Part shown: in pieces, positions 54,342-63,413 of the stretch
How the letters are laid out: each line of letters opens with the position of its first letter
How positions within the stretch are numbered: position 1 is the stretch's first letter
DNA from: Bacillus sp. SJS
GTDB taxonomy: Bacteria > Bacillota > Bacilli > Bacillales > Bacillaceae
NCBI RefSeq assembly: GCF_000732485.2
Contig: NZ_JAQV02000007.1
Coordinates: forward strand, 1 to 64,000
Reading direction: 5' to 3'
Length of the DNA: 64,000 bases
Made by a program: the position numbers and the translations under genes
Notes under the pieces: model-generated
The model's input: only the letters and a program-made list of their open reading frames with translations
Told to the model about the DNA's origin: nothing
The model's database searches: none

Positions 54342-57164
54342 ATGGAGAAATGGATACAGAAATGGTCTTGGGATTCTGCTAAACAGGAAATTTTGAAAAA
54401 AAGACTGCGGATTGCTTACGGGGTTTTATGGAATATGACCCTCATCGCCCTTATACTAATTGGTACTTTCGTCATTTTCGCCGGAAGCGCAGGAGCCGGT
54501 TACTTTGCCTCTCTTGTAAAGAATGAAGATATTATTAGCTACAATGAATTGAAAAAAGACATCAATAATTATGAAGAAACGACAGAAGTTTATTTTGATA
54601 ACAATGAATTGGTTGGTAAGCTAAGATCTGATCTTTTCAGAACAAAAGTAAAACTTCATGATATTTCTCCTCATTTAAAAGACGCCATCATTGCAACTGA
54701 GGATGAATTTTTTTATGAACATGATGGAGTGGTTCCGAAAGCGATTTTCAGAGCACTTTATCAGGAATTTACGAACGCCAATATGCAGAGCGGCGGAAGC
54801 ACACTGACTCAGCAGCTGATTAAGAATCAGGTTCTTACGAATGAAGTTTCTTTTGACCGTAAAGCAAAAGAAATTTTGCTTGCCCTTCGCTTAGAGCGTT
54901 TTTTTGAAAAAGAAGAAATTCTCGAAGCCTATTTAAATATGGCGGATTTCGGGCGGGATAACTCAGGACGCAACATTGCGGGAGCCGAAACGGCTGCCCA
55001 GGGAATATTTGGTGTGAGCGCAAAGAATCTTAGTATTGCTCAAGCGGCATTTATTGCCGGAATGCCTCAAAGTCCCTTTGCTTATACACCTTATACGAAT
55101 GAAGGAACTTTGAAAAAAGATCTGTCTCCAGGCATCAATCGCATGAAAACCGTCCTTCGCCGGATGCTTAGCGAAAAAGCTATTACCATGAGTGAATATG
55201 AAAGCGCTTCTTCAGAGGATATCTCTTCACAGTTTAAAAAAGGGAATGAAAACCGCCATCGTCAGCAATATCCTTTCCTGACAGACGAAATTGAGAAACG
55301 GGCAAAAGAGATTTTGATGGAGCATCTAGCGGATGAAGATGGCTTTCTGCCTGAGGATCTTTCACGTAATTCAAAATTAAAGAGTGACTACCTGACTCTT
55401 GCTGATCGCGAGCTAAGACAAAACGGCTACCGCATTCACACAACCATCAATAAAGATATATATGAAGCGATGCAGCAGGCAGCAAAAAATTATAAAGACT
55501 ACGGCAAGGTCAATACCGTGCAAAAGAAAAATCCTGATACAGGGCAGCAGGAGTCAGTAAATGAACCGATAGAACTTGGCGCTTTGCTGCTGGAAAACAA
55601 AACAGGAAAAATTCTTAGTTTCGTCGGTGGCCGCGATTATGAGAGGGAACAAGTTAACCATGCCACTTCAACCCTAAGATCCATCGGGTCAACCATGAAA
55701 CCCCTCGTATTTTACGGGCCTGCGATCGAAGAAGGATTTCTGCAGCCCGGAAGCTATTTGGCTGACCTTCCCTATGAGAAAAAGCAAGTAAAGGGTGACT
55801 CTTACAAGCCTAATAACTTTGACCGAAAATTCCATGGACTGGTAAGTGCAAGGGAAGCATTGGCCAAATCCTATAACGTAGCGGTTGTCAGAGGCTATGA
55901 GAAGCTGATGCCTTCAAAGCCGATCAAGTATTTAAAGAAGATGGGCATCACATCAATTCCTGACGAAAAAAACGATTTCGCTTCTTTTCCACTTGGCGGA
56001 GGCGGTGATGTCTCCGTCGAAGAAAACGTGAATGCCTATTCAACCTTTGCCAACAACGGAAAATTTATTAATGCGTACCTGATTGAGAGTATCGAGAGAA
56101 CAGATGGAACGGTTATTTATCAGCATGAAATGGATACTGAAGATGTATTTTCCCCTCAGACTGCCTATCTGACAATTGACATGCTTAGAGATGTGCTGTC
56201 AGATGGTACAGGAAAAAGTGTACCACGTCTCTTAAATTTCAAGGCTGATTGGGCAGGAAAAACGGGAACGAGCCAGGATATAAAGGACTCCTGGTTTGTT
56301 GCATCCAACCCGAACGTAACATTTGGGACATGGATCGGCTATGACACCAATGCAACAATTGGTACGTACCGAGGGAAAACCTACAGCCAGCGTGGCCAGG
56401 AAATCTGGGCATCGCTTATGAATGCTGCATATGAAAAGAATCCGGAACTGATTGCACCGGAGGAGCCATTCAGTATGCCAAAAGGAATTGCTGAATTCTC
56501 CTATTGCGCCTTATCCGGAGCCCTTCCTTCTGATCTTTGCCGTCAGGCAGGCTTGGTTAAATCTGATTTGTTCAATGTAAAATATGCGCCAGGCACTGTA
56601 GATGACAGCCTGAAAACGGGAAAGTACGTTCTTAAGGATGGTGTAGCCTTTGAAGTTCCAGCAAGTGCACCAGCAGATTTTGTATACGAGGGTCCTATGA
56701 TCAAACAAGACCTTCTAGACCGGCTCGGATTCCAATCCCCTGAAGACCTATATAAGTATTCAAGCGACTTAGGAGGTCTGGTTGTCTATTCAGGCAGTAC
56801 GCTTCAGGAGGATGGACTCCAGCCATCCAAAATTACCGGAGTATCCATAGACGGCGCCACCCTGAATTGGAGCCGCTCCAATAACTCTGATGTTCTCGGA
56901 TATCGAGTCTATATGTCCACTGGCGGAACCGGCAGCTTCGTAAAAATCGCCAGTTTAGCTGCTTCAGATGGAACAGGTCTCACAATAGGTACAGCAGGAG
57001 CCTCATACTATGTAACTGCGGTTGATTCTTCAGGAAACGAATCGCCCCCTTCCAGAATTGCCGGTAATCCCGCTCCTGAGGAAGCAAAGCCGGATGATGA
57101 AAAAGAAGCGAAGAACGCTGAAACGAACGACGCAGCCGCTTTACAGGATGCTTCAGCCGGATGA
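54342..57164 (+). CDS. class A penicillin-binding protein (PBP1A family)
   Basis: 940 aa from ATG 54342 (GGGGGAGGA upstream); the open frame to 54210 overlaps the tyrS leader. One membrane helix (about 30-55) precedes a GT51 transglycosylase domain with catalytic Glu120 (TEDEFFYEHDG) and GGSTLTQQL. The transpeptidase domain has Ser450-x-x-Lys453 (STMK), Ser510-Tyr-Asn512 and Lys640-Thr-Gly. A fibronectin III-like domain and an acidic Glu/Ala-rich tail end the protein. It polymerises and crosslinks peptidoglycan. Gene name not assigned; it resembles Bacillus PBP4/PBP1-type enzymes. Confidence 0.93.
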   Translation: MEKWIQKWSWDSAKQEILKKRLRIAYGVLWNMTLIALILIGTFVIFAGSAGAGYFASLVKNEDIISYNELKKDINNYEETTEVYFDNNELVGKLRSDLFRTKVKLHDISPHLKDAIIATEDEFFYEHDGVVPKAIFRALYQEFTNANMQSGGSTLTQQLIKNQVLTNEVSFDRKAKEILLALRLERFFEKEEILEAYLNMADFGRDNSGRNIAGAETAAQGIFGVSAKNLSIAQAAFIAGMPQSPFAYTPYTNEGTLKKDLSPGINRMKTVLRRMLSEKAITMSEYESASSEDISSQFKKGNENRHRQQYPFLTDEIEKRAKEILMEHLADEDGFLPEDLSRNSKLKSDYLTLADRELRQNGYRIHTTINKDIYEAMQQAAKNYKDYGKVNTVQKKNPDTGQQESVNEPIELGALLLENKTGKILSFVGGRDYEREQVNHATSTLRSIGSTMKPLVFYGPAIEEGFLQPGSYLADLPYEKKQVKGDSYKPNNFDRKFHGLVSAREALAKSYNVAVVRGYEKLMPSKPIKYLKKMGITSIPDEKNDFASFPLGGGGDVSVEENVNAYSTFANNGKFINAYLIESIERTDGTVIYQHEMDTEDVFSPQTAYLTIDMLRDVLSDGTGKSVPRLLNFKADWAGKTGTSQDIKDSWFVASNPNVTFGTWIGYDTNATIGTYRGKTYSQRGQEIWASLMNAAYEKNPELIAPEEPFSMPKGIAEFSYCALSGALPSDLCRQAGLVKSDLFNVKYAPGTVDDSLKTGKYVLKDGVAFEVPASAPADFVYEGPMIKQDLLDRLGFQSPEDLYKYSSDLGGLVVYSGSTLQEDGLQPSKITGVSIDGATLNWSRSNNSDVLGYRVYMSTGGTGSFVKIASLAASDGTGLTIGTAGASYYVTAVDSSGNESPPSRIAGNPAPEEAKPDDEKEAKNAETNDAAALQDASAG

Positions 57165-57191
57165 ATTGTACAGACAGACCATTAAACTCCG

Positions 57192-57270
57192 GATGTCTAA
57201 TAAGTCCTGCTGAGAAGAATTAAATGAACTTGAAATCCCCGGAACGCTGTGTGAGCATTCCGGGGATTTG
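57192..57270. repeat. intergenic terminator-bearing repeat, copy 1
   Basis: Shares with 58510-58586 the blocks AATAAGTCCTGCTGAGA and ACGC(n)GTGAGCATTCCGGGG. Ends in a hairpin AAATCCCCGGAA / TTCCGGGGATTT (57232-57270) that terminates the PBP transcript. Confidence 0.75.
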
Positions 57271-57330
57271 TTTATAAAACATATTCAGCTTTAAAAACTT
57301 GTATACTGTAAAGCTCCATGCTCTTACAAA

Positions 57331-57483
57331 TTACCAGCCGTATCCTCCGCCGTATCCACCACAAGTTCCGCAAGATCCACAAGATCCGCCACCGACGTAA
57401 GAAGCTCCGATGATAATCAAAAGAATAAACAGAACTACTACTAAAGCAAATCCGTTATTTCCGCAATATCCGCCATCACTCAT
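57331..57483 (-). CDS. YjcZ-family small sporulation membrane peptide
   Basis: 50 aa, ATG preceded by GAAGGGAGGC. A single hydrophobic helix ([20 protein letters not shown]) is followed by a Gly/Cys/Tyr-rich tail ([13 protein letters not shown] and YGGGYGW). This is the YjcZ/YhcZ-type plan of small Bacillus sporulation peptides. Monocistronic, opposite in direction to its neighbours. Confidence 0.8.
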   Translation of the reverse strand: MSDGGYCGNNGFALVVVLFILLIIIGASYVGGGSCGSCGTCGGYGGGYGW

Positions 57484-57646
57484 TTTGTTAGCCTCCCTTC
57501 TGTATATTCAAAATAGTATATGGCCCTCCCTATAAATGTGGAACAGTTCACATCCCCCAATTATCCGTACAAAAGCCAGCATAGGTTTCAAAATGATTTT
57601 CCACAGGGTAACATAAGCATAAGAACCCTACTACAGGAGGCCAGAT

Positions 57647-58498
57647 ATGACATTCATCAAGGAACTTATTCATCGAATTCAAAAGCACGAATTAGGGGAT
57701 TTGGCAGCCGTTCTTGCCTATTATTTCCTGCTGTCCCTTTTCCCGCTTCTTATTTTTTCACTTACTCTGCTTCCCTATTTTTCAATTGATCCGCAAACCG
57801 TAGGGAAGTTTGTTCAGGAATTTGCACCTGGAGAGTCCGGCCAGCTGCTAGAGGAGCAAATCACATCTCTCCTTTCAACACCCAACGGGGGCCTGCTTTC
57901 CTTAGGAATCATCGGTACACTCTGGTCCGCATCGAATGCAACAAATGCTGTGATGAGATCATTAAATAAAGCGCATATGGTGGAGGAATCAAGAGCATTC
58001 TGGAAGGTTAGAGGGATGGCTATTCTTTTAACCATCGGCCTTGTGCTTGGTTTAGTGGTTACGCTTGTCCTTCCTATTTTCGGGGATGTCCTTCTTTCCG
58101 GAATTAAAAGCATATTTCCGGATACCGCATTGACTGACAGTTTATTTACAGTCATTCGATGGCTGATTGCCTTTGTATTGATGGCATTAATTCTTGGCAT
58201 CATTTATTACTTTTCGCCAAACCTTGGTCTTAGGCCGAGGGACGTCATTCCAGGGGCCATTGTCGGAACGCTGCTCTGGCAGCTGATATCGTTCGGTTTC
58301 TCTCTTTATGTCAGCCAATTCGGGAACTACCAGGCGACATACGGAAGTGTCGGAGGAGTGATTGTGCTAATGACCTGGCTGTATTTATCAGGCTTTGTCA
58401 TTCTCATAGGGGGAGAAATTAATGCGATCCGTTTTTGCAAAAGGACGAGTGAGCATTGTTACACAGAGGAAACAGATGATAAAAAAGCATCTTTATAA
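57647..58498 (+). CDS. YihY/BrkB-family inner membrane protein
   Basis: 283 aa with six membrane helices and the family N-terminus DLAAVLAYYFLLSLFPLLIF, then GSVGGVIVLMTWLYLSGF near the end. Once called ribonuclease BN, this family has no known nuclease activity; roles in envelope or transport are suggested. AGGAGGCC precedes the ATG. Ends in an intergenic repeat with a terminator. Confidence 0.88.
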   Translation: MTFIKELIHRIQKHELGDLAAVLAYYFLLSLFPLLIFSLTLLPYFSIDPQTVGKFVQEFAPGESGQLLEEQITSLLSTPNGGLLSLGIIGTLWSASNATNAVMRSLNKAHMVEESRAFWKVRGMAILLTIGLVLGLVVTLVLPIFGDVLLSGIKSIFPDTALTDSLFTVIRWLIAFVLMALILGIIYYFSPNLGLRPRDVIPGAIVGTLLWQLISFGFSLYVSQFGNYQATYGSVGGVIVLMTWLYLSGFVILIGGEINAIRFCKRTSEHCYTEETDDKKASL

Positions 58499-58509
58499 GA
58501 AAAATGGGG

Positions 58510-58586
58510 CTGTCAAATAAGTCCTGCTGAGATGAAATGATAGAAATTGAAACCCCCGGGACGCAGTGAGCATTCCGGGGGTTTTG
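58510..58586. repeat. intergenic terminator-bearing repeat, copy 2
   Basis: Second copy of the element at 57192-57270, with hairpin AACCCCCGG(GA) / (A)TTCCGGGGGTT at 58549-58586. From 58590 to 58706 nothing else is seen. Confidence 0.75.
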
Positions 58587-58706
58587 TATGTTTAAAAAGG
58601 TAATTTGAACAATTATGAGTTAGTCTGATTGGTGGAAGGTCCAACACTGCAGCCGCAGCACTTTTGAAAACTGAATTTCTAAACAGTCCTTTTTTTGGAG
58701 AATGCA

Positions 58707-60167
58707 TTATTCAGCACCTGTCAATCGGTTTAACCGGCGGGACAGATTGTGGAAAGGGCCTTCAATACGAGAATGGCGGGATTTGCAGAAAGCGTAATAA
58801 TCCGCCTTAGAAACATATTGGAACAGTCTGAACGCTGAGTAAACAAAGCTGAGCAGACTGCCCACTGTAAAACCGACTCCATAGGCTGCTTCCCCTGCTG
58901 GAAGCATGAGCAGCGTAAACAGGGCAATCCCCCCGAAGAAGGCAGCGGAAGTGAATAGAGCACCCTTCCGGTCATCAAAATAAAGCAGCAGAAGCATCAT
59001 GATCATGGTCATTCCGTTGCAAAAAGCCCCAATCAGTGTAATCCGGAATATGCCTAATATGAGGTCTGCATTAAAAAACAGCGGGAATATAAAGAGAGCT
59101 AAAAAAAGAACCGCCAGGGAAATAAACCCTTGATTTCTGACAAGCCTCTCAATCTCCTGTTTAAGCACAAGCAGCATTTTTGCTTTTGACTTTCTGATCT
59201 GAGTCAACGTCCCCCCATCATTTATGAAGGAAAAGAAATCCCGGTATCTCTCATAAAATCTTGTTTCAATGGAAACGACGAAAATGACATATGACGGCAA
59301 TATCGTTAAGTAAGCATAAAACACGGCCGTATCATATCCCGGGTGGTAACGAAAGGTATCTAAAAGCCATTGCCCGCCCGATACCCATATAATCCAATTG
59401 CTCACCCATAACCCGGCATTATAAAAAATCCCTGTAAACGCAAGCTGCGGATACTTATCAAAATAAGTTAAGTATTCAAATGGCATGGACGCAGCCCGAT
59501 TTGGGAAAGTTTTCAGCATAGCATTCACGAGCCAGAGAAAGGTCACTGCGATTCCAGCCGTAAAACTGCCCATCATAATCCATGCCGGCGTCCATTCTCC
59601 TTGAGGGAATGGATTCCATTTCAGCAATATAAACATGCAGCTGACTGACAAGACCCCCCCCGCCAGAAAGGCTAAGGCAATGGATTGATAATTCTTGGCG
59701 CCCGATAGGTAAAGCAGCATAATCCATATTAAGTTAAGAAGTAAAAATAACCCCAGCATCATAAATTTATATTCCCACTCGAGAGGTGACAGCAAGGCAA
59801 ATATAAGCCATAAAAGGATGGCGGCGGCAGCCGTCACCGCCGAAAAACCAAGATAAGAGGAAAATACCTTTTCTTCTTTTTTTTCGTAAAGGCAATCAGC
59901 CGTATACCTCGTTACAACGAGCTGCTGAAAACCAAATAGAACCTGAGAAAACATAAAGCAGTAAGAGACAGAAATCATAAACAGCTGTTTATTAAGCGCG
60001 TTAACCCCAGGGACTGTCTTCAGCAGGACCTGCAGCATAAGAATGGTGAAAATAACAATCAGCCACGGGCCCGCGGTAACAAAAAGAGAATACAAATAGG
60101 CCTTTAGCCTGGAAGAATAATAATCTTCTTTAAATAATTTTTGCAGCTGGAATCCGATGCCGGCCAA
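58707..60167 (-). CDS. pelG: Pel exopolysaccharide transporter PelG
   Basis: 486 aa. I start it at TTG 60167, 6 nt after AGAGAGGTG, which gives the family N-terminus Met-AGIGFQLQKLFKED; GTG 60176 is too close to the site. About twelve membrane helices of the MOP/flippase-like PelG family, which moves Pel polysaccharide across the membrane with PelF and PelE/PelD. It overlaps pelF by 38 nt and is the last gene of the operon. Confidence 0.9.
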   Translation of the reverse strand: MAGIGFQLQKLFKEDYYSSRLKAYLYSLFVTAGPWLIVIFTILMLQVLLKTVPGVNALNKQLFMISVSYCFMFSQVLFGFQQLVVTRYTADCLYEKKEEKVFSSYLGFSAVTAAAAILLWLIFALLSPLEWEYKFMMLGLFLLLNLIWIMLLYLSGAKNYQSIALAFLAGGVLSVSCMFILLKWNPFPQGEWTPAWIMMGSFTAGIAVTFLWLVNAMLKTFPNRAASMPFEYLTYFDKYPQLAFTGIFYNAGLWVSNWIIWVSGGQWLLDTFRYHPGYDTAVFYAYLTILPSYVIFVVSIETRFYERYRDFFSFINDGGTLTQIRKSKAKMLLVLKQEIERLVRNQGFISLAVLFLALFIFPLFFNADLILGIFRITLIGAFCNGMTMIMMLLLLYFDDRKGALFTSAAFFGGIALFTLLMLPAGEAAYGVGFTVGSLLSFVYSAFRLFQYVSKADYYAFCKSRHSRIEGPFHNLSRRLNRLTGAE

Positions 60168-61566
60168 CGTTTTCACCTCTCTTTACATATAAATTTCTGT
60201 AAAAAGTAATCACATCCGATAGAAGATAGTCATTCTTCACACGATTAAGTCCATTTTTCCCCATTCGTTCAAGAAGTTCCGGGTGATTCATAAACCACCT
60301 CAATCGATCCGCGAGCTCCTCGGGCTGAATCGGGGGGATGACAAAGCCGCAAGCGCCGTAAGGATCTTCTTCTCTTCCCTCGATGAGTTCTCTGCAGCTT
60401 CCTACATCCGTTGCCACCCATGGCCTGGATGCCGCCATTCCCTCTAAAATAGCCAGCGGCTGCCCCTCTGACAAACTGGTCAAAACACATACATCGAAGG
60501 ACAGCAGGTAATCCTGAACATTCACCTTGCCGGTAAACGTAACCCATTGCTCAAGCTCAAGACTGACAACTAAATCCTTGCATTCCTGTGCATACTCGGG
60601 TAATTCTTCATCTGACCCTAAAATAGACCAATGAAACGCATATCCCCATCTTCTTAACGTATTGGCCGCATAGATCATCGTTTTTATATCCTTGATCGGT
60701 ACAATTCTAACGATAGCTCCAATATGAAAAACCGGCTTCTTTCCTTGAAGAGTTAACGAGGTATTGATGTCTATTCCATTTGGAACAATCGCCGTTTTCT
60801 CAGCCGGAGCCCCGAGCTCCAGCTGATAGCCGCGGTTTTTTTCAAACAGCGTGATAACGTCCTCTGCCTGTTCGTAGGCAATCCTGGAAAGATGATGAAA
60901 AAAACGAATCCACCTTTTTTTGTATATGACTGGAATCCATGATGATTGAAGGATTTCCTCTTCCCTCTCCCTCGAATAGATTCCATGCTCCGTAATGATA
61001 AAAGGAATGTTTTGTACAATGGATATATAGGACCCGATTAACCCTCCATATCCGGTTGAAGCTGAATGAATGACATCGACTTTGCTGTAATCCTGCTGGA
61101 GAAGATGCATGACCGGTGTATACATGGATTTCCACATCCACATATAATCAAGGAATGACCCATACAGCTCCTCATATTCATAGCATTCTTGCACTAGAGT
61201 GTAAAAAGACTCGCTTTCAAAAAATTCTTCCACCGACCCCATTTTTTCCTGATTCCCAAGTATAAGCAGTGCCTTAGGATCCAGCGTTTGGAAGGTAAAC
61301 CATTTGAACAGAAGCGACAGTTCTGCTTCTGTAAGATTGGATTTTACCTTCTTATCCGGAAGATCCGTTATTAATTCCACATTTTGATGATGAACGGTAT
61401 TCTTCGTAAGTGAATATTTCAGTTCACTATTCTTTTTCTTTTCTGGAGTAATCGTAAAAAGAGAGAATTTGATATCTTCCATTCCGGTAATCAAGGTATG
61501 GATCCAGCTTGATACTCCGCCGCTTACGTAAGGATAACTCCCTTCAGCGATCATTCCTACTCTCAT
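60130..61566 (-). CDS. pelF: Pel glycosyltransferase PelF (GT4)
   Basis: 478 aa from ATG 61566, which overlaps the upstream stop (ATGA). The family start MIAEGSYPYVSGGVSSWIH and the GT-B donor site (TSLSEGQPLAILEGMAASRP) are present. PelF polymerises the amino-sugar-rich Pel polymer from UDP-sugars in the cytosol. Co-translated with the DUF2194 gene upstream and pelG downstream. Confidence 0.93.
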   Translation of the reverse strand: MRVGMIAEGSYPYVSGGVSSWIHTLITGMEDIKFSLFTITPEKKKNSELKYSLTKNTVHHQNVELITDLPDKKVKSNLTEAELSLLFKWFTFQTLDPKALLILGNQEKMGSVEEFFESESFYTLVQECYEYEELYGSFLDYMWMWKSMYTPVMHLLQQDYSKVDVIHSASTGYGGLIGSYISIVQNIPFIITEHGIYSREREEEILQSSWIPVIYKKRWIRFFHHLSRIAYEQAEDVITLFEKNRGYQLELGAPAEKTAIVPNGIDINTSLTLQGKKPVFHIGAIVRIVPIKDIKTMIYAANTLRRWGYAFHWSILGSDEELPEYAQECKDLVVSLELEQWVTFTGKVNVQDYLLSFDVCVLTSLSEGQPLAILEGMAASRPWVATDVGSCRELIEGREEDPYGACGFVIPPIQPEELADRLRWFMNHPELLERMGKNGLNRVKNDYLLSDVITFYRNLYVKRGENVGRHRIPAAKII

Positions 61567-63413
61567 TTCCTGCTCGCCTCTTCCCATTCAATGACAGCAT
61601 CCGGCTTGTTCATGTGTAATAAGTACAGTCCAGGCTGCCGCTCTTCAATTTTCCCGAACGGATAACTTCCCTCTTTCAGTTTTTTCCCCTGCTCCAGCCT
61701 TAAATAAAACAGAGAAGGCTGAGGGACGTGATAGCCGTGAATCTCCACCCCGTTTTCTTTATAGGAAATTGACCATTGACCTTCCTGATAGGCAGCCATT
61801 CGTTTTTTTGCATCTATTTGTTTATAGCCTTTTACGTATTCAAAGTTTTTTGCAAGAAACTCCTGCATATTCACATACTCTCCCTTTAAACTTTTCCAGC
61901 TTGCATTTTTGGAGCGGTCTTCATCCAGTACATCGTCCGGATGAATAAAATGGGAGAATACCCCCATGTTTGCTATAGCATCCGTCAGCTGAAACTGATC
62001 CTCTTTTGTAAACGTATAGCCGCTATTAATTCTTGGAAAATGATATAAATCCGTATAAACAGAATCATAGCCAAATTCCTGAATTAAACTCCCATTGGAA
62101 GGGTCACCAGTATAAAGACTTGAAAGGACCTCCAAATCCGGCATGGTGTGTCTTAAAGCAGAGATTCCGGATCGATTCAGCAAATTGGATGGCGGAACAT
62201 AGGTCTTTAGCTTTTGATCAGGAAAAAGCTCCTCCTGAACACCTCTAAGTTCAAGGAGCGAACTCTCCATCTCTGATTGAGACTCCCAGTAGCGGTATCC
62301 AAACTCAGAGGAAATCGGCTCTTTTTTGGTCACTAGTGCTTCATGGTTATACCCATGCAATGCAAGCTCTCCGTTTATCGATAGCAGCTGCCTGCCATAG
62401 GCAAGCAAATCCTTCTGATTCATTTCCATCAGCTGTCCGGTTAAAAGGCGGGGCTTGTCAAGGTACGTCCCGATAATGGCACCAGTGTATGGAAATTCAT
62501 AATTTTGACTGATTTCTTTCATGTCCGGCCACCATATTTTTTTATAAAATTCAGGATAGGCCATACCATATTCCTTCCTGATTTTTTTTGACTCTGCTTC
62601 AGCAATCGGGGCTGGAAAATCATCTATATACATGACTTTTCCTCCCATTTGTCCAGAGACAAATGCAGGGAAAGCGAGACTAATTGATTGAACAATCAGG
62701 CCGCGTGTACTTTTATCCTGCAGGCTTGTCCCGTTCCAGTTTACAACCCTGCCTGAGCCTGCGTCACGAGTCCACAGTAAAGGAAGCGATCCAGCGGACA
62801 TATAAGTCTTTGCATCAGGCTGCAGCTCTGTTTTCAGCATGCTGTTAGAGAAATAGTTCGAATTTGAATCCAGGTCAGGATAACCTTTAAAAAACGAATC
62901 TGAAAATGTAATGCCTTTTACTTCGTCAGCAAATCCATCCGCTTTCTTTATACCGAGCAATTCATTCCATTCAGCATCAGAAAACCGGTTTGCTAAAAAA
63001 AGCCGGCCGCCGTCATTTACAAATCGTTCAATCAAATTAAAATCCCAGCGGGCTGTATTCTCTCCCGTTAAAATAAGCAGAGTATACGGGGATGGTTTTT
63101 GGGTGCCTGCTTTTTCAGCAGCAATGACCTGATACTGAATTTTCGCATATTCCAGTGCTTTTTTTATATTGAAAAATGTTCCTTCACTTAGCTTATCTCC
63201 CTTTTCAGGCTCGGTTAAATAGATTTTCATATTCCCGGCCTTCTTATCCGGATTACTCGAATTCATATAGGAAACTTTTTCTGCCGGCTTCTCATTTGGG
63301 CTAAGCGGCAAGTTGGAATAAAAATGATCTGAATTCATAAATAAAACTCCTGCAAGCAATAGAATGACTGCTCCAAATGTAAAAATAGCAAAACGGGGAA
63401 TTCGTCCATTCAC
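61563..63413 (-). CDS. DUF2194 PelA-like deacetylase/hydrolase of the pel operon
   Basis: 616 aa. An N-terminal membrane anchor (9-26) is followed by a Rossmann-like segment (about 60-250) and a deacetylase-like barrel with DDFPAPI (near 267), HGYNHEA (near 354) and FSHFIHPDDVL (near 500), the expected metal-binding Asp and His motifs. In Gram-positive pel operons this protein takes the place of PelA for modification of Pel. ATGA overlaps couple it to both neighbours. Confidence 0.85.
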   Translation of the reverse strand: MNGRIPRFAIFTFGAVILLLAGVLFMNSDHFYSNLPLSPNEKPAEKVSYMNSSNPDKKAGNMKIYLTEPEKGDKLSEGTFFNIKKALEYAKIQYQVIAAEKAGTQKPSPYTLLILTGENTARWDFNLIERFVNDGGRLFLANRFSDAEWNELLGIKKADGFADEVKGITFSDSFFKGYPDLDSNSNYFSNSMLKTELQPDAKTYMSAGSLPLLWTRDAGSGRVVNWNGTSLQDKSTRGLIVQSISLAFPAFVSGQMGGKVMYIDDFPAPIAEAESKKIRKEYGMAYPEFYKKIWWPDMKEISQNYEFPYTGAIIGTYLDKPRLLTGQLMEMNQKDLLAYGRQLLSINGELALHGYNHEALVTKKEPISSEFGYRYWESQSEMESSLLELRGVQEELFPDQKLKTYVPPSNLLNRSGISALRHTMPDLEVLSSLYTGDPSNGSLIQEFGYDSVYTDLYHFPRINSGYTFTKEDQFQLTDAIANMGVFSHFIHPDDVLDEDRSKNASWKSLKGEYVNMQEFLAKNFEYVKGYKQIDAKKRMAAYQEGQWSISYKENGVEIHGYHVPQPSLFYLRLEQGKKLKEGSYPFGKIEERQPGLYLLHMNKPDAVIEWEEASRK

